Shown one piece after another: positions 32,535 to 43,480 of a stretch of 64,000 bases of DNA. The notes under the pieces are model-generated. The model saw only the letters and a list, made by a program, of their open reading frames with translations. It did not search any database and was not told the DNA's origin. Position 1 is the stretch's first letter. Each line of letters begins with the position of its first letter. The position numbers and the translations under genes were made by a program. The DNA is from Bostrychus sinensis (Eukaryota; Chordata; Actinopteri; Gobiiformes; Eleotridae): assembly GCA_020698575.1 (NCBI GenBank), contig CM036255.1, positions 19,520,501-19,584,500 of the forward strand, read 5' to 3'.

Positions 32535-32628
32535 CTACGAGCTCCTGATTGTCATGCTCCAGGCTTGATTTGAGGCTATTTTCCCCACAGACAAAAATAA
32601 TTGCAGCAGTCATCACAGTTAGAGTCAC
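32535..32628 (-). CDS. Candidate 94-nt coding exon, membrane-like
   Basis: On the minus strand a strong acceptor (ccaaacctcttcccctctcag|) precedes 94 nt ending at a donor (ctcgtag|gtatga). Only one frame is open, reading VTLTVMTAAIIFVCGENSLK then SSLEHDNQELV, phase 0 to phase 1. The first half is hydrophobic (possible membrane segment), the second polar. The pyrimidine tract is the best in the window. The protein is not recognised and no neighbouring exon was found within several kilobases, so it would belong to a large-intron gene on the minus strand, possibly the same as 6577-6729. Confidence 0.4.
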
Positions 32629-33000
32629 CTGAGAGGGGAAGAGGTTTGGCAAATCATGCATTTTACACTTGAAAGAATGAGAAATGAGAAAAGAAATGCA
32701 TGAAAACCCATCTGCAGAAAGTTTTAAAGGAGTTTCAACTTTGATTTGAACCGAAAAGAGTTTGAGAAGTAGTTCTTAAAATGGTGCTGTCGAGTGTTGG
32801 GGGATGACCTAAATACATACAAAGTCATTGCAACACTTCAGGTAGTTATTGTTAAACTGAAACAAAACATCGTGAAAGTTTACTGGCATTTGGTGAGCCC
32901 AAAAGCTCTATTATGAAGCATTTTACTAAATCACTGTAAATACTATAGGCCTACACTATACACTCTTATTGCTTCATAACTAAATATTTTATTCACATTT
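32629..33000. other. Non-coding stretch
   Basis: Upstream intron-like sequence of the candidate exon if it is real; nothing else seen. Confidence 0.45.
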
Positions 33001-33125
33001 TCCATTTATTCTGGATATAGGGATTGCAGGTGGCTGGTGCCTATCCCAGAAGCTTTGGGTTGAGGTGGAGTGCATTCATTTACTAACATTTACTCACAAT
33101 GGCCCATTTTAGATTAACCTATTCA
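33001..33125 (-). repeat. Family D repeat fragment
   Basis: 'gattgcaggtggctggtgcc' and 'tatcccagaagctttgggtt'. A short GA repeat follows at 33169-33182. Confidence 0.6.
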
Positions 33126-33449
33126 CATTTATATACGTGTCTTTGGTGGAAGAACGCTTGAGTATCCAGAGAGAGAGAGAGTATTGTAAGTTGACAGTTT
33201 TAAAAGTTACATTTCAACACTTGATACAGCTTATACAGTTGCGTTTGTGCTTGTTACACACCATTTAAATGTGAGCCTTCGAGGTTTCTCTCCAACTGTA
33301 CAGCTCAGCAAATTTTGTTCAAGAAAAGTGTTCAGCATGCTCATAGAAGTTCCCAGCCATAAAACAACATTGCCCAAGGATCACACCATTTTATATGTTG
33401 CTAAAGCTTTTAGAATCTGCAGCATTAAAACTAGAAGCAGACCTCCACC

Positions 33450-33800
33450 GTGACATTAGCCCTATCTGACAATGGTAATGACAGTGCCCAGACCTGGACT
33501 CAAAACTGGGGAACTTCTAGTTCAAGGGTAAATGTGCAGTCCACTGAGCCACAAAACCATTATATCTCACACTGGTAAAGACTCCACTAAAACATTTACT
33601 CCTTTACTGACTCCTTGTCGCTGGAGTTAGCATCTATGGCCCTATCTTGCAATGGTACAGAAACATTTCAAAATATCCTGGATCAAGATGGTGATTTGCA
33701 TCTTCCATAGCACTTAATGGACCTTTGCGTTATCTCGACAGACTAAAAAACCAACCAACAGACCAGCAAAAAAAATAACCTCCTTGGCAGAGATAGTAAA
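33450..33800 (-). repeat. Family B copy, nearly full length
   Basis: Runs from 'gccctatctgacaatggtaa' through the tRNA-like part ('gcccagacctggactcaaaa', 'aagggtaaatgtgcagtcca') to 'ccttgtcgctggagttagc' and the terminal 'aaccaaccaacagaccagc', 'acctccttggcagag'. It is the best copy for a consensus. Confidence 0.7.
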
Positions 33801-34490
33801 GGTATGTGGTCAAAAGACAAAGATTGTATGGGGAATGTATGACAAGATATAAAGATATAATAAATGACAAAAAATGAGAAAATAGACAGAATATGAGATA
33901 GAGGGAACAGACCAGAAAAATAGGAAGAAAACGCAAGAGAAACAAAGAAAAGGCGAGCGGCTCGGACAGGGAGACGGAGAGGCCCTTATCAGTGTGTTGC
34001 AGGAGGCGTAAGATGTAACTGGGGAGTGCACTGTGCGCCTGTGTGTTACTGTGTGGGTGTGTGTGCGTGTGTGCGTGTTATTGAAGTGACTTTGGTCAAG
34101 TTTGCAAAGTCCAGCCGACAGATGGACAGAGGCAAAAACATCAACTGTGTGTTTGTGACTTATCGTGAAACTGGGTAAATCTGACCAATCTGGAGACATT
34201 GAGTAAATATTAGAGGAGATACGAAGAAGTCAGAGTAATGTCTACTTTACTGTGGAGGGAAGTTGTAAAGGTGTAGTTTTAGAGGTTAAACTTTTAAAAT
34301 CAATGTGGTCCACTTTGCCGAGAGTTTGATGACCTCTGTCTCTAAGGAGATGATTGATTGGGAGAAAACACAGTCCCAACACAAACATAGCGATTAAAGG
34401 AAAATATGATTAACTACGCAAGACAATGCTCGAGACTAGACACTAACACTGCTAATGTTTAGTTACTATATGTTGAATAATGTTAATATG
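33801..34490. other. Non-coding, purine-rich then GT-rich
   Basis: Purine-rich 33840-33990, then a broken GT microsatellite at 34045-34078. No gene. Confidence 0.45.
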
Positions 34491-34494
34491 GCAG

Positions 34495-34645
34495 GCTGTA
34501 ATTTTCTTTTTTTGTTTGTTTGTTTGTTTTGCTTTTATAGCGAAATGACATTGGAGCAAACTTGCCCAAGCCTGGAATCGAACCAGGGTTGCTCTAGTAT
34601 GTGGTACATCTGCTACCAGGCGAGCCACCAAGACTTTACTGCTAC
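34495..34645 (-). repeat. tRNA-derived SINE relic
   Basis: On the minus strand an A-box-like element (tggctcgcctggtagcagat) and a perfect B box (ggttcgattcc) are followed by a short body (ccaatgtcatttcgc) and a CAAA-repeat tail. This order, head, body and simple tail, is the SINE hallmark. Confidence 0.7.
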
Positions 34646-34649
34646 ACTT

Positions 34650-35740
34650 TAAACCCAACATTCCTAACTTACATCAACACCCTGACTACACCAACAGACC
34701 GGCATTAGCTTGTGGCCAATAAGAGTCTAGTCTCTTATTATTTTACCATCATACCTAAATAAAACCACTGCCCAACTATATAATACAGACTTTAAAAACT
34801 CAATGATGTTCTCTGGGATTTTTAATAATGAAGGTTATGCTGAGAAATAAATGACAGTTACTCATTTTTCTATTGTGTAAAAGAAGATGAAAGTTTTATT
34901 AGTAAGGTCGGCAGAGCTGAGCCAATATGCACAGCTAACAAGAAAATAAGATGCATGGAACCATTTTGCCCAGACCCAGTGATTTGGATGCTAGCCAACA
35001 ATTCTTTCAGTGTCAGTGATCCCAAACAGAAGATAACACACAGAAGTGACTTGCTTGGCGGATCTAACCTGTACCACCTTCATTTGTCTGATGGAGCAGC
35101 AGACTGACTCAGAGTTCTTCCTCATCGCTGATATCCAGTCAACCTCCGCTCTTATCTTGGATGTTTGGGGTTTGTATCTGGGTGAGACCCCCTCCTCTTC
35201 TGTCTGTCTCCTCTATCCTGTCGCTGTTTTAACTTATCTACAGGTCTTTGTCTGAATCACTAAATAATTCTGTGCATTATTTTTGAGAGTCTGTCTACAC
35301 AAAGTCACTTGAAATCCCACAGCTGAGTGTTTTAGTAGGCCTGTTTGCACAAGTGTTTCTCAAAGGACAATTTTCCTTGATGTCATTGTCAAGAATAAAG
35401 CAACAACACAGCTTTTTAAACGGCGGTAGACATGTATTTATATTGACGTCAAATAGACAATCAGTAGCAACAGTCTCCTCAGCCCAAGTCTTTTTTCTTC
35501 TTTTTTCTTCTTCCCATAAAAACATTGACCTTAACATTCTGCACATAAGGAGAGGTAAGGGAATGGGAAAAAAATACACCTGCCTCTGAAAAGTACATTC
35601 ATATTGAAGACTAAAACCTTTAAAGTAAAAAAAAAATCTCTTACATATCTGTGTTTTATTTTGTTTGTCAGATTTGTACTTTCTTACTCCCTAGTCTGTC
35701 TCTGATTTTCTTTTTACTGTTGTTTTGTGGTGTAAGCAGT
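34650..35740. other. Non-coding stretch, no gene seen
   Basis: A 31-codon frame from ATG 35090 (MEQQTDSEFFLIADIQ...) followed by ctgg|gtgaga was considered, but the acceptor side is missing. Confidence 0.4.
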
Positions 35741-35861
35741 TGACCAATGAAAGTGTCCCTGATCCAAATGGGACCACCCCGAAGCATTTCTTATTCTCGT
35801 CCTCTAACACTATGTAACTCAGAGGAGCGGGTACAAGCCACGCTACAAGTTGCTAATAAGG
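35741..35861 (+). other. Splice-flanked segment, possible exon
   Basis: A long pyrimidine tract ending 'ttttgtggtgtaagcag|' precedes and a good donor 'aataag|gtaagg' follows. Frames: one reads LTNESVPDPNGTTPKHFLFS but meets TAA; another is open from ATG 35747 (MKVSLIQMGPPRSISYSRP, then NSEERVQATLQVANK). Splice signals are good but coding content is uncertain; it could be a non-coding exon or chance. Confidence 0.2.
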
Positions 35862-36229
35862 TAAGGACTGATGGCCACACAGTTACGCAAACAGCCTTTG
35901 ATTCCATTGTACACATATTACACCATGTACAAACAATGTTTAATTAACATACACAAACTGAAAATGCTAACACTAATGCTAACTAAAACACCACAAACTT
36001 GAACATAGGCTACTACATTTTCTGCTGATATGGTTGTCAAATGTAGGCCTTTCAAGCCAAAAGTTACATTGTGTTGCTTCAAGCTAAACATTACAGAAGA
36101 ACACAATTAAGAAGCCTAATATTCCAGTTGGCTTTACCTCAAACCATGGCTGCATTGTGGAGCCTTGGTGTCAGTCATTTAATCAGCCTTACAGTGCCTC
36201 AGCCAGTCAGCCAGTAAATGAACAAGTTC
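35862..36229. other. Non-coding stretch
   Basis: Nothing recognised. Confidence 0.45.
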
Positions 36230-36480
36230 CCAAATCCATTCTTCATTGCTGCTGCTCCTTCACACCTGTACCGGTCCTCTCTAAAGCCCCTTTCTCCTTC
36301 GGCCGTTAAGAGACATCCAGCTAATTGCTGCGATAAAAGGCTTAGAGAAGGGATCACTATATATTAGCAGTGCTTTGTGTATAGATACTAGAGCAGGTCT
36401 TCGGGATCCTTTACAGCTGACAGCAAGCCAGTGAATAAGGAGGCTATAGAAGGTAATTGGAGTATGATGTGGAAAGCAAT
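36230..36480. promoter_or_regulatory. Possible conserved non-coding block
   Basis: Repeat-free; includes 'cagctaattgctgcgataaa' and 'gcttagagaagggatcacta'. Enhancer-like by composition only. Confidence 0.25.
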
Positions 36481-36919
36481 CTTAGACAATGAGCAGTGAG
36501 CTAACATTGCTTATTACTAATTTCAGGGAGGCTACGTTGTCAACAGACATAGGTATTCTTGTCTTTTGTTGGCTGCACTGTAACCAAATTCAGACAAGAA
36601 GAGATGTTTCAGTTTGAGGTGAACAAAACAACAGCGAAAACAGTTGAGCACTGACCCCACATTTACTCCATTGCAGTGTTACCCTGAAGGGTCTGAAGCA
36701 CTCTAGTTTAGAAATTGCTGCATGGTTACTGTAAATTGCCGTGCACAGAGGCAAGCCCCACAAGATGAGGTCACTATATAGAGCAAAAATGCACTCAAAA
36801 CATTTTGCCAAGCTAAAAACATTTTTAAGGGACCTTCAGGGTGCAAAATATATTGAAATAGTATTGTCGAATGAAAATAAGGTTTTAAAGTATTATCTTT
36901 TACATTGGTACTGTATATT
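36481..36919. other. Non-coding stretch
   Basis: Nothing recognised. Confidence 0.45.
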
Positions 36920-37256
36920 CAGAGGTGGAATGTAACTAGATATGTTTACACAAGTCATTTGCTTTTTTGGTACTTTTAACTCCAGTTTACATTAGTAAAA
37001 GTTTTTTTTTTTTTTTTTTTTTTTACTTTGGGTTTACTTACTTATTACTTTTTTTTTTTTCCTTTGGATTTTGAGGAAGGCTTGGAAGCAGCAGTAGTAG
37101 TAGCAGTGGTAGATTTCCCTGTGCACTTAAAATGTTCATACTTTTTTCTTATACTACAGTATTTATTTTCTTGAGTACTTTAATTTATGTTCAAATAACA
37201 TTATTTTAAAGTAACAGATTTTGAGTAAAAAAGACAAGTCAAGATAGTCATTATAT
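36920..37256. mobile_element. CAGAGGTGG-family MITE (family E), right end decayed
   Basis: Starts CAGAGGTGGAATGTAACT. Interior has 'agtaaaag', T runs (37004-37023), triplets 'agcagtagtagtagcag' and 'ctactgcagtatttatttt'-like text. Left flank 'tgtatatt' (36912-36919) is repeated at 37257-37264, which could be the TSD although the right terminal repeat is not recognisable and the flank is AT-rich. Confidence 0.5.
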
Positions 37257-37480
37257 TGTATATTGTAAGGCAAAATAAAAAGCTGGAGCTATTCACATTG
37301 GTAAGCAGAAATAAAAGTTATTATTGATTTGACGAAGTTATTATGTTCCAGGAATCTGCCAGACTAGTTGGTCAAATACAGCTTTATCCAGAGTTTTAAG
37401 TATTTCATGCAGCTCAACTATAAGCCAGATTGCAACAAAAAGAGATGTGATTCATTGTCTTGGCAAACGAAAAAAATGAA
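37257..37480. other. Non-coding stretch
   Basis: Nothing recognised. Confidence 0.4.
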
Positions 37481-37870
37481 ACATTTCAGTGGCGTTCCAC
37501 CTCCACACACAACCCTGGATTGAATAGCAGAAGTCAGGGCTATTGTATGGGGAGCGCTGAAAGGCATTCTGTGTAGGCAATCGCTAAGTGGAGTGGAAGT
37601 CGACGAGAATGGTAAAGGTACACCATGAAAGTAAATTACAACGTTTGATCACAAAGGAAGTCATGAAAGGCACAGCAGACTCACAGAGAGGAAACTGTGC
37701 TGGTGATGTCATCCCAAGACAATATCAGGAGTCGCTCCACACACGCTGAATAATGGATCAAGTACTCGGACTCAGTGACAGCACCCACAGGGAGCTGGCT
37801 TCACCAACCAGGGCAATGAGGCAGACATTAAAATTGGCCTTATTTAGACCTCAACATCTAGGAGGGGGGG
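37481..37870. promoter_or_regulatory. Possible conserved non-coding block
   Basis: Repeat-free stretch with many low-divergence-looking motifs ('gctgaataatggatcaagta', 'ggtgatgtcatcccaag', a CRE-like tgatgtca). Constraint untested. Confidence 0.27.
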
Positions 37871-38104
37871 TCAGCTTAATTTGATGCAAGATACAACAAA
37901 AGCACAGTAACCTGAGCATTTTGTTCAAAAGGGTTGATCTAAAAATGGGTTATTATACAGTTCAGCCTAAATATTGTTTAAATAACACAAAGTAGAGAAA
38001 GAGAGCTGTGTCGTCAAAGTTGTAAAATGATTCAGAAATATAACTCTAGCTGGTTACAATAAAATTAGCTAACCACATGCATCACAAGCCATTGTAATCT
38101 ATGT

Positions 38105-38145
38105 GTCAGTCCCAAGCCCTGATAAATGGAGAGGGTTGTGTCATT
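38105..38145 (+). repeat. Family X fragment
   Basis: 'gtcccaagccctgataaatg' then 'gagagggttg'. Confidence 0.6.
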
Positions 38146-38379
38146 ATTATTAAGAAATTAATAAATAACTAAAGAGTGGGTCACAATAAAAGAATAACAG
38201 AGAACTTGTGTACATTGTGTTATACGACAGACATAGATACAGTACTCATAATGTGGGAATTAAAAACATGGCAAAGTGGCTTAATACAGGCAGTATATTT
38301 AGACATTGTGTGATATTGTAAGTGTATGCAGACAGGTGATGCCCAGCTGCAGGATCTGATTCAGTGTCTGTCTCCCTCA

Positions 38380-38535
38380 GTCCGTCTCATCTGCTGGATC
38401 AGACAGACTGGTGACGCAGGTGCAGCCTCTGGCCTTTATCCAGCACCTGCCCAAAAAGCTGTGACCAATGGACTAACTGAGGAATTAGTCCAAGTCCCTT
38501 TCGTCATGGTATCTTTGAAAAATGTTGTGAATAAA
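38380..38535 (+). CDS. Candidate terminal exon with polyadenylation signal
   Basis: After a good acceptor (cagtgtctgtctccctcag|), one frame reads SVSSAGSDRLVTQVQPLAF then IQHLPKKL and stops at 38461-38463. An AATAAA follows at 38530-38535, so acceptor, short coding tail, stop and polyadenylation signal stand in the right order within 160 bases. A different frame stays open through the acceptor (from 38326), which weakens the case. No protein recognised; the sequence could instead be a conserved non-coding block. Confidence 0.27.
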
Positions 38536-38539
38536 TAAT

Positions 38540-39499
38540 TGGTATCTTTTTGTTTAAGCTTTGATTATTTCTTACATTCTCAGCATTTCAACCCAGCATC
38601 TTCTAGTTCAGACGATAAAATAGTAAAAAAAAAAAACACTTGCTTTCTTACATTTTTCAACAATAGACCTATAATCTAAGAGCTCAATGCAAATATTCCT
38701 GCTGAACAAAAGTCTGCAAACTGGCTTTGTCCCACTATCGCACATTGGGTGGCAGGTTCCATTTGCCTGTAATGAATGTGTACTTTGGCACATGCTCCCT
38801 TATTTTTGTTTTTGGACCATCCTTATCTAGCAGTTTATGTAACTCTTTTGTGACCAAACCCATCCAGCCTGCATAATGATGTGGAGAAGCATTTTTGGCT
38901 TTTCTTCTGCCTCCTCACCTTGCTGTTGTGAGACGTGTGTGTAATCTGTATACATGTGGTGTATGGGAAACAATTACAACAGCTGTAAGCCTGGAAGAAG
39001 AGGCCTGAGAATGGTTCTGGGTGAGGAATCATAGGCGCAGACACACACCACGGCAGAATGGGAAGTAATGGAGTGGGGAGAAAGCGCTGCTGTCGGACAT
39101 CAAAACCAACACAGCATGACATGACCATTATACACAAGCACACATGAATACGGATCAATAGCCAGATGCTCAGATGCCAAGCAAATTATATGGGAACATG
39201 GACATAGGCCTAGATATGAAAAATTCAAATATTTGGGTCACAGTGTATCCCATGCCACTTTTGCTATTACATATTCCCTTGTTTGGGGTTTTGGATAATA
39301 GTGGTCCAAAGCATGTTGGTCCAAAATGTCCCACAGGTTTTCAAATGGCACCTGGCAGCTCTGATGGCTTATTATTTCATTCCCTATTGATTTCCCTTGA
39401 GTTTTCAGTAGGGAGTCCTTTTAGATTGTCCAGCCACTGCACAAAAACAGCACAACATTACATGCTTTATAACAATATGCACTAGAAATGGAAATGTGT
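38540..39499. other. Non-coding stretch, no gene seen
   Basis: The block 38860-39170 is repeat-free and contains a 107-codon minus frame (38835-39158) without recognisable domains. Confidence 0.4.
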
Positions 39500-39628
39500 T
39501 AGGGCTGCACAACATATTGCAAATATATTGGTCTATCCTGCCTTTGTTTAACCATAGTTTAGCATTATTAGCTAGTTTAATCCTAATACAGCCCTAGTTT
39601 AGACTCAGTTAGTCCTTAATGTTAGCAG
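39500..39628. mobile_element. Solo hAT end plus 11-bp minisatellite units
   Basis: 'tagggctgcacaacatattg' repeats the terminus of the next element; 'gtttaaccatagttta' and 'ccctagtttagactcagtta' are diverged copies of the minisatellite seen at 12843. Confidence 0.5.
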
Positions 39629-40065
39629 TAGGGCTGCACAATATGGAGAAAACATGTTAACTATGTTGAAAATTGCGATAACAATGTTATTGCGATATTT
39701 GAAAATAGAGCCTACTTTTCAAACACAGTAAGTTAAATTCACTACATTTCACAAAAATGTAAGTTCCTGTATTTACAAGTCAAAACAGCGACAAAATCAA
39801 GACTTTACACAGACTAAACCAGCAATAAAACAAGGTTAAGCTGTGACTAAATTAATTAAATTACCACTAAAGACTTTTAAAACATTTTTATTTAGTCACA
39901 ACACATTTTCTTTTAAGCCTCTAGTGGAAAATGATTCTTCAGTGTAAATCTCTGTCAGATAGAAGACCACAGCGTTATTGCGATATATTTAGATTCTTGC
40001 GATCCGGATAATGCGTTTGCTGATATTGCGACAACGATAATTTTGCAATATATTGTGCAGCCCTA
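39629..40065. mobile_element. hAT-type MITE with perfect TIR and TSD
   Basis: The two ends are TAGGGCTGCACAATAT and its exact reverse complement ATATTGTGCAGCCCTA (16 bp). Flanks are 'gttagcag' on both sides (39621-39628 and 40066-40073). Subterminal 'ttgcgataacaatgttattg' is typical of this fish family. 437 bp, non-coding. Confidence 0.93.
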
Positions 40066-40129
40066 GTTAGCAGCATAGCACTTTTTATCTGCAGCTCTAA
40101 TCAGTGGCTATTAACTGTAAAACTAGAAG

Positions 40130-40330
40130 CACTCAGAGAGCACAGACATCTACCAAGGCATCATAATAATTATTAGATAACCATTTGTTCCTTTACTGAC
40201 CACTTGGGGCTGTAGTTAGTGTCTTGCCAGCTGAGATTTGAACCCCCTGCTTTCTGCACTGCGCTGGTACTCTACCATCTACCAGTGACATCTAAACACT
40301 GGCTCTATCTAGCAATGCTATAAATAATTT
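40130..40330 (-). repeat. Family B fragment
   Basis: 'gttcctttactgaccacttg' and 'gggctgtagttag', then a tRNA-like end ('gagatttgaaccccctg'). Confidence 0.55.
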
Positions 40331-41340
40331 TCTGTTAAAACATCACAACACCGATCATTAACTGTGCAATTATTCATCAGAACCTCCAGAGACACACAAG
40401 CATAATTAATCATACATAGGACATCAATAAACGCCTTCTTCAAGTTAGACTGTACCATCTGAAAAAAGCAGCTGATATAATCTTCAGTACAAGTGTCTGT
40501 TTGGATCCATCACTACTTGACCTTTTCTGGTGGAGTTTACAAATGTTCCACAGGCGACCCACACAAGCCTTGGTAAGATAGAGAAAAGTGACATTACAAT
40601 GTTTATCCCGATCCTACACAAAGTTTGCAATGTAGCCCTAAGTGACCAAAACAATGTGACAGCACTGACATTTAGCCTGTGTACAAACAGCAAGCATCTC
40701 TACCTCTGTATTAGATGCGTCTTCTTCTATTCGTCCCTACTGAACTGGGCAGCTAATAAAATTTCCCAAAAAGCTGTCAGATAACAATATTGTGTGATAC
40801 TTCCATCATGTTTACACTGGATTTTATTTGCGCTGCGTTTTGTTATGAAATACTCTCAGTGGGCGTCATTAGGATTTTAATGAATTGTTCATTTTTCCTC
40901 AATAGCTATGTTTTAAGCAACAGGGAAAAATGCGGCGAAGTAAACACATTTATTTGATTAGGGAGTGAAGGCAAACAATAATGTGATTTCAGAAAGTTAT
41001 GTCTAAGGGAAGCAAGAGGACTGCAGTTGGAACAAGTCATATTTGTGTCTGGGAGAGGGCTGACAACCAGTGGGATAACAAAAGGAGCACTTTTACAAAT
41101 GGTGCTGTCATTTACACACATGATGCAATTTTACAAACTTTTCCAGCAATTACTTGTCATAAAAAGTCAAATATTACATGGCTTGAAATATACTTGTGAA
41201 ATATATATTTTTATACAGTATACAAGATTTCACCAATTACATCATAAACCTAGATTATGATGTAAACAAATTGCTCTTAAAATTTCAAAAGTACCTAAGA
41301 TGAATACTGGTTTCTTTCTCACATAGAAAATAATAAATGA
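40331..41340. other. Non-coding stretch, no gene seen
   Basis: A possible isolated donor at 40571 (cttg|gtaaga) has no exon partner. Confidence 0.4.
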
Positions 41341-42625
41341 ATAAAAATAATTATAATGCGTTGGTCTTAACTAGCGCTTTTCTAGACACTCAAAGTCACT
41401 TTACAATTTGGTGCATTATTCGTTGACTCTTCAGTCACACTCGGTGGTGGTGAGCTACTTCTGTAGCCACAGCTGCCCTGGGGCAGACTGAAAGAGGCAT
41501 GGCTGCCATTCTGCACCTACAGTAGGGATGTAATGCTGCACTAAAGTCACGATTCAATTTGATTCACAATTTTATTTTCACAATTACGTTTTTGTTTTTT
41601 GTTTTTATTTGCAGATTTAGTTGCAGTATAATTATGACCAAAGGGATGTTTTTACATAGCCTATGTGTGTCTCCTTATCAAACTTAAATTGTTGTACATT
41701 TCTTATTAACAGAAATTGAATTAAAAAAAGTAAATATTTAAACAATGACATGTAAAAATAACCAAAGTATATAAAATAATTTGTTAGCCACTTTTATTAA
41801 CATCTTTCTACTATCCTCCTTAAACAGGTACACAATAATAGCAAGCAATGCATAGAGAAGCAGCTTATCATATCAGATAAGCTGATATCAAATATCAGTG
41901 GGGAAAGTCACATCCTCAGTAAAGACACTGATCTCCATGGAAACGCTCCAAGGGAGGGGCCACCGAAACTTCAGATAAACTTTAGGCTGTTGTTAGCCAC
42001 TTAGCTTTGCTTTAGTTCGCAGCTAGCAACAAGCTACTTTCTGAACGATGGTAGACGAAGCGAACAGGTGCAGCCTAAATAATACCTTCGGATGTGTATT
42101 TCTTGCCGTTCTCCCTGGGCTTGTTGTTGTTTTTCCTTGTGCGCTGTGTGCGCCCTCCTCCGTCTGTGCAAGACGGAGGAGCCTATGACTGCTCTTCTGA
42201 ACCGCTCTGAGTAATGAAGCTGTTGTGCAGTCTTTTAACCTTTCCAGCACATCGGGCTACTGAATTTACGAGTCCTGTAAACTAAAACTTTCTATAAATT
42301 CATGGTTCTCTTCAGTAAAATGGTCAGGTAATGATGTCTAGCGCCAAATATGCAAGCCAGATTATGCACCATTACACTTTGATGGCATGCACGCAGTTTT
42401 AAAGGGACATAGCGATTAATTTTTTTGCACACCGATTCAAAATTCAAAATTTCTCTCTTATGCATCAATTTTTCAACCACCACCAAACACACAATCACAC
42501 GGATTAATACCGGCAAGGTGATGTAAGTGTCTTGCCCAAGGACATAACAACACTATGCAGGGATCGAACTGCTAACCTCTGAATTAGCAGGCGAGCGTTT
42601 CTACCTACTGAGCTATTGCCGTCTC
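41341..42625 (+). repeat. Family C repeat split by another element
   Basis: 41341-41520 ('ctcggtggtggtgagctact' to 'gccattctgcacctac') is the left half, 42471-42625 ('ccaccaccaaacacaca', 'gtcttgcccaaggacataac', then a tRNA-like 'gggatcgaactgctaacc') the right half, in the same order as in the copy at 418-740. Confidence 0.7.
41521..42470. mobile_element. hAT-like element inserted in family C
   Basis: Begins 'agtagggatgtaatgctgca' with 'cacgattcaatttgattcac' and ends with 'accgattcaaaattcaaaat', the characteristic 'gggatgtaacgattcac' group in fishes. Its interior (41930-42260) is CpG-bearing and unlike the ends. A hairpin AGCTTATC-ATATCA-GATAAGCT lies at 41862-41883. Exact ends and TSD not determined. 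Confidence 0.55.
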
Positions 42626-42689
42626 AATGTGTTGACAAAGTATACTGTACGTTACAATATGTGATCAAAGCATGGTGGATCTGACTCAT

Positions 42690-43030
42690 CCAACTTGAGA
42701 CTTCTGCAAAGATTTTGGCCCTATCTTGCAATGGTAAAGAAATAGTGTCCAATCCTGGACTCAAATCTTCTAGTACAGGGGTAAATGCTATATCCATTGT
42801 GTCAAAATGCAGTTTTATCCCAAAATGGTAAAGAATCTACTAAAACTAATCATTTGTTTCCTTACTGACCCCCTGTGGCTGGAGTTAGTAACTTTGGGCC
42901 AATCTCACAATGGCTACAGAATCTTTTTAAAAATCTCTGGTCAAGTCATTGTCCAGGATCCAAACCAAAAGTTGTACTTTCTTAGGCTGATTATTGACTG
43001 TTCCTGAAGACAAGCAAAAAGTATGACCTG
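42690..43030 (-). repeat. Family B copy, near full length
   Basis: 'ggccctatcttgcaatggta', 'tcctggactcaaatcttc', 'ccccctgtggctggagttag' and 'ggatccaaaccaaaagttg' in the usual order. Confidence 0.68.
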
Positions 43031-43189
43031 GTGGTAGAACGGAAGTGACATGATTGACTGCGATACACTTTAACAGCAGTTGTAAACATATGCTTGTCAA
43101 TCGAGCCATATGGGAACAGCCAAAAGGAAAAAAGTAGTTAACATTGTTACACAAGACTAGGATTTCAAAGAGCAAACATTTTCCAACTT

Positions 43190-43480
43190 ACAACCAGTAC
43201 CAGCCTTTTTATTCTGTCTAACCACCACTGTTCACTGCCACAGAGCATATTGACTACCTCTGACAATTCTCTCTTGGCTCCAAAAAAGAAACAGTTTGGG
43301 CAGCCGAAAACTATTTGCAGCTCCACATTTACGTCTGGAGTGTGTCTGTCTCTGCCTCCAACTCTTCCCTCTTCACTGTGTCAGCTATAGTAGGCCAGTT
43401 AACAGTAATTATGAGGTTTCTCGTTAATTAGCGAGGAGCACCCAGCTGTTTCATCCCCACAAGACAAAAGGCCTTGAGCG
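43190..43480. promoter_or_regulatory. Possible conserved non-coding block
   Basis: Repeat-free; ends with 'aacagtaattatgaggtttc' and 'tcgttaattagcgaggag', homeodomain-type cores. Confidence 0.3.

Noticed and set aside
34550..34640. Possible functional tRNA gene on the minus strand
   Set aside because: The B box is perfect but the acceptor stem and anticodon arm do not pair, and a SINE body with a CAAA tail follows.
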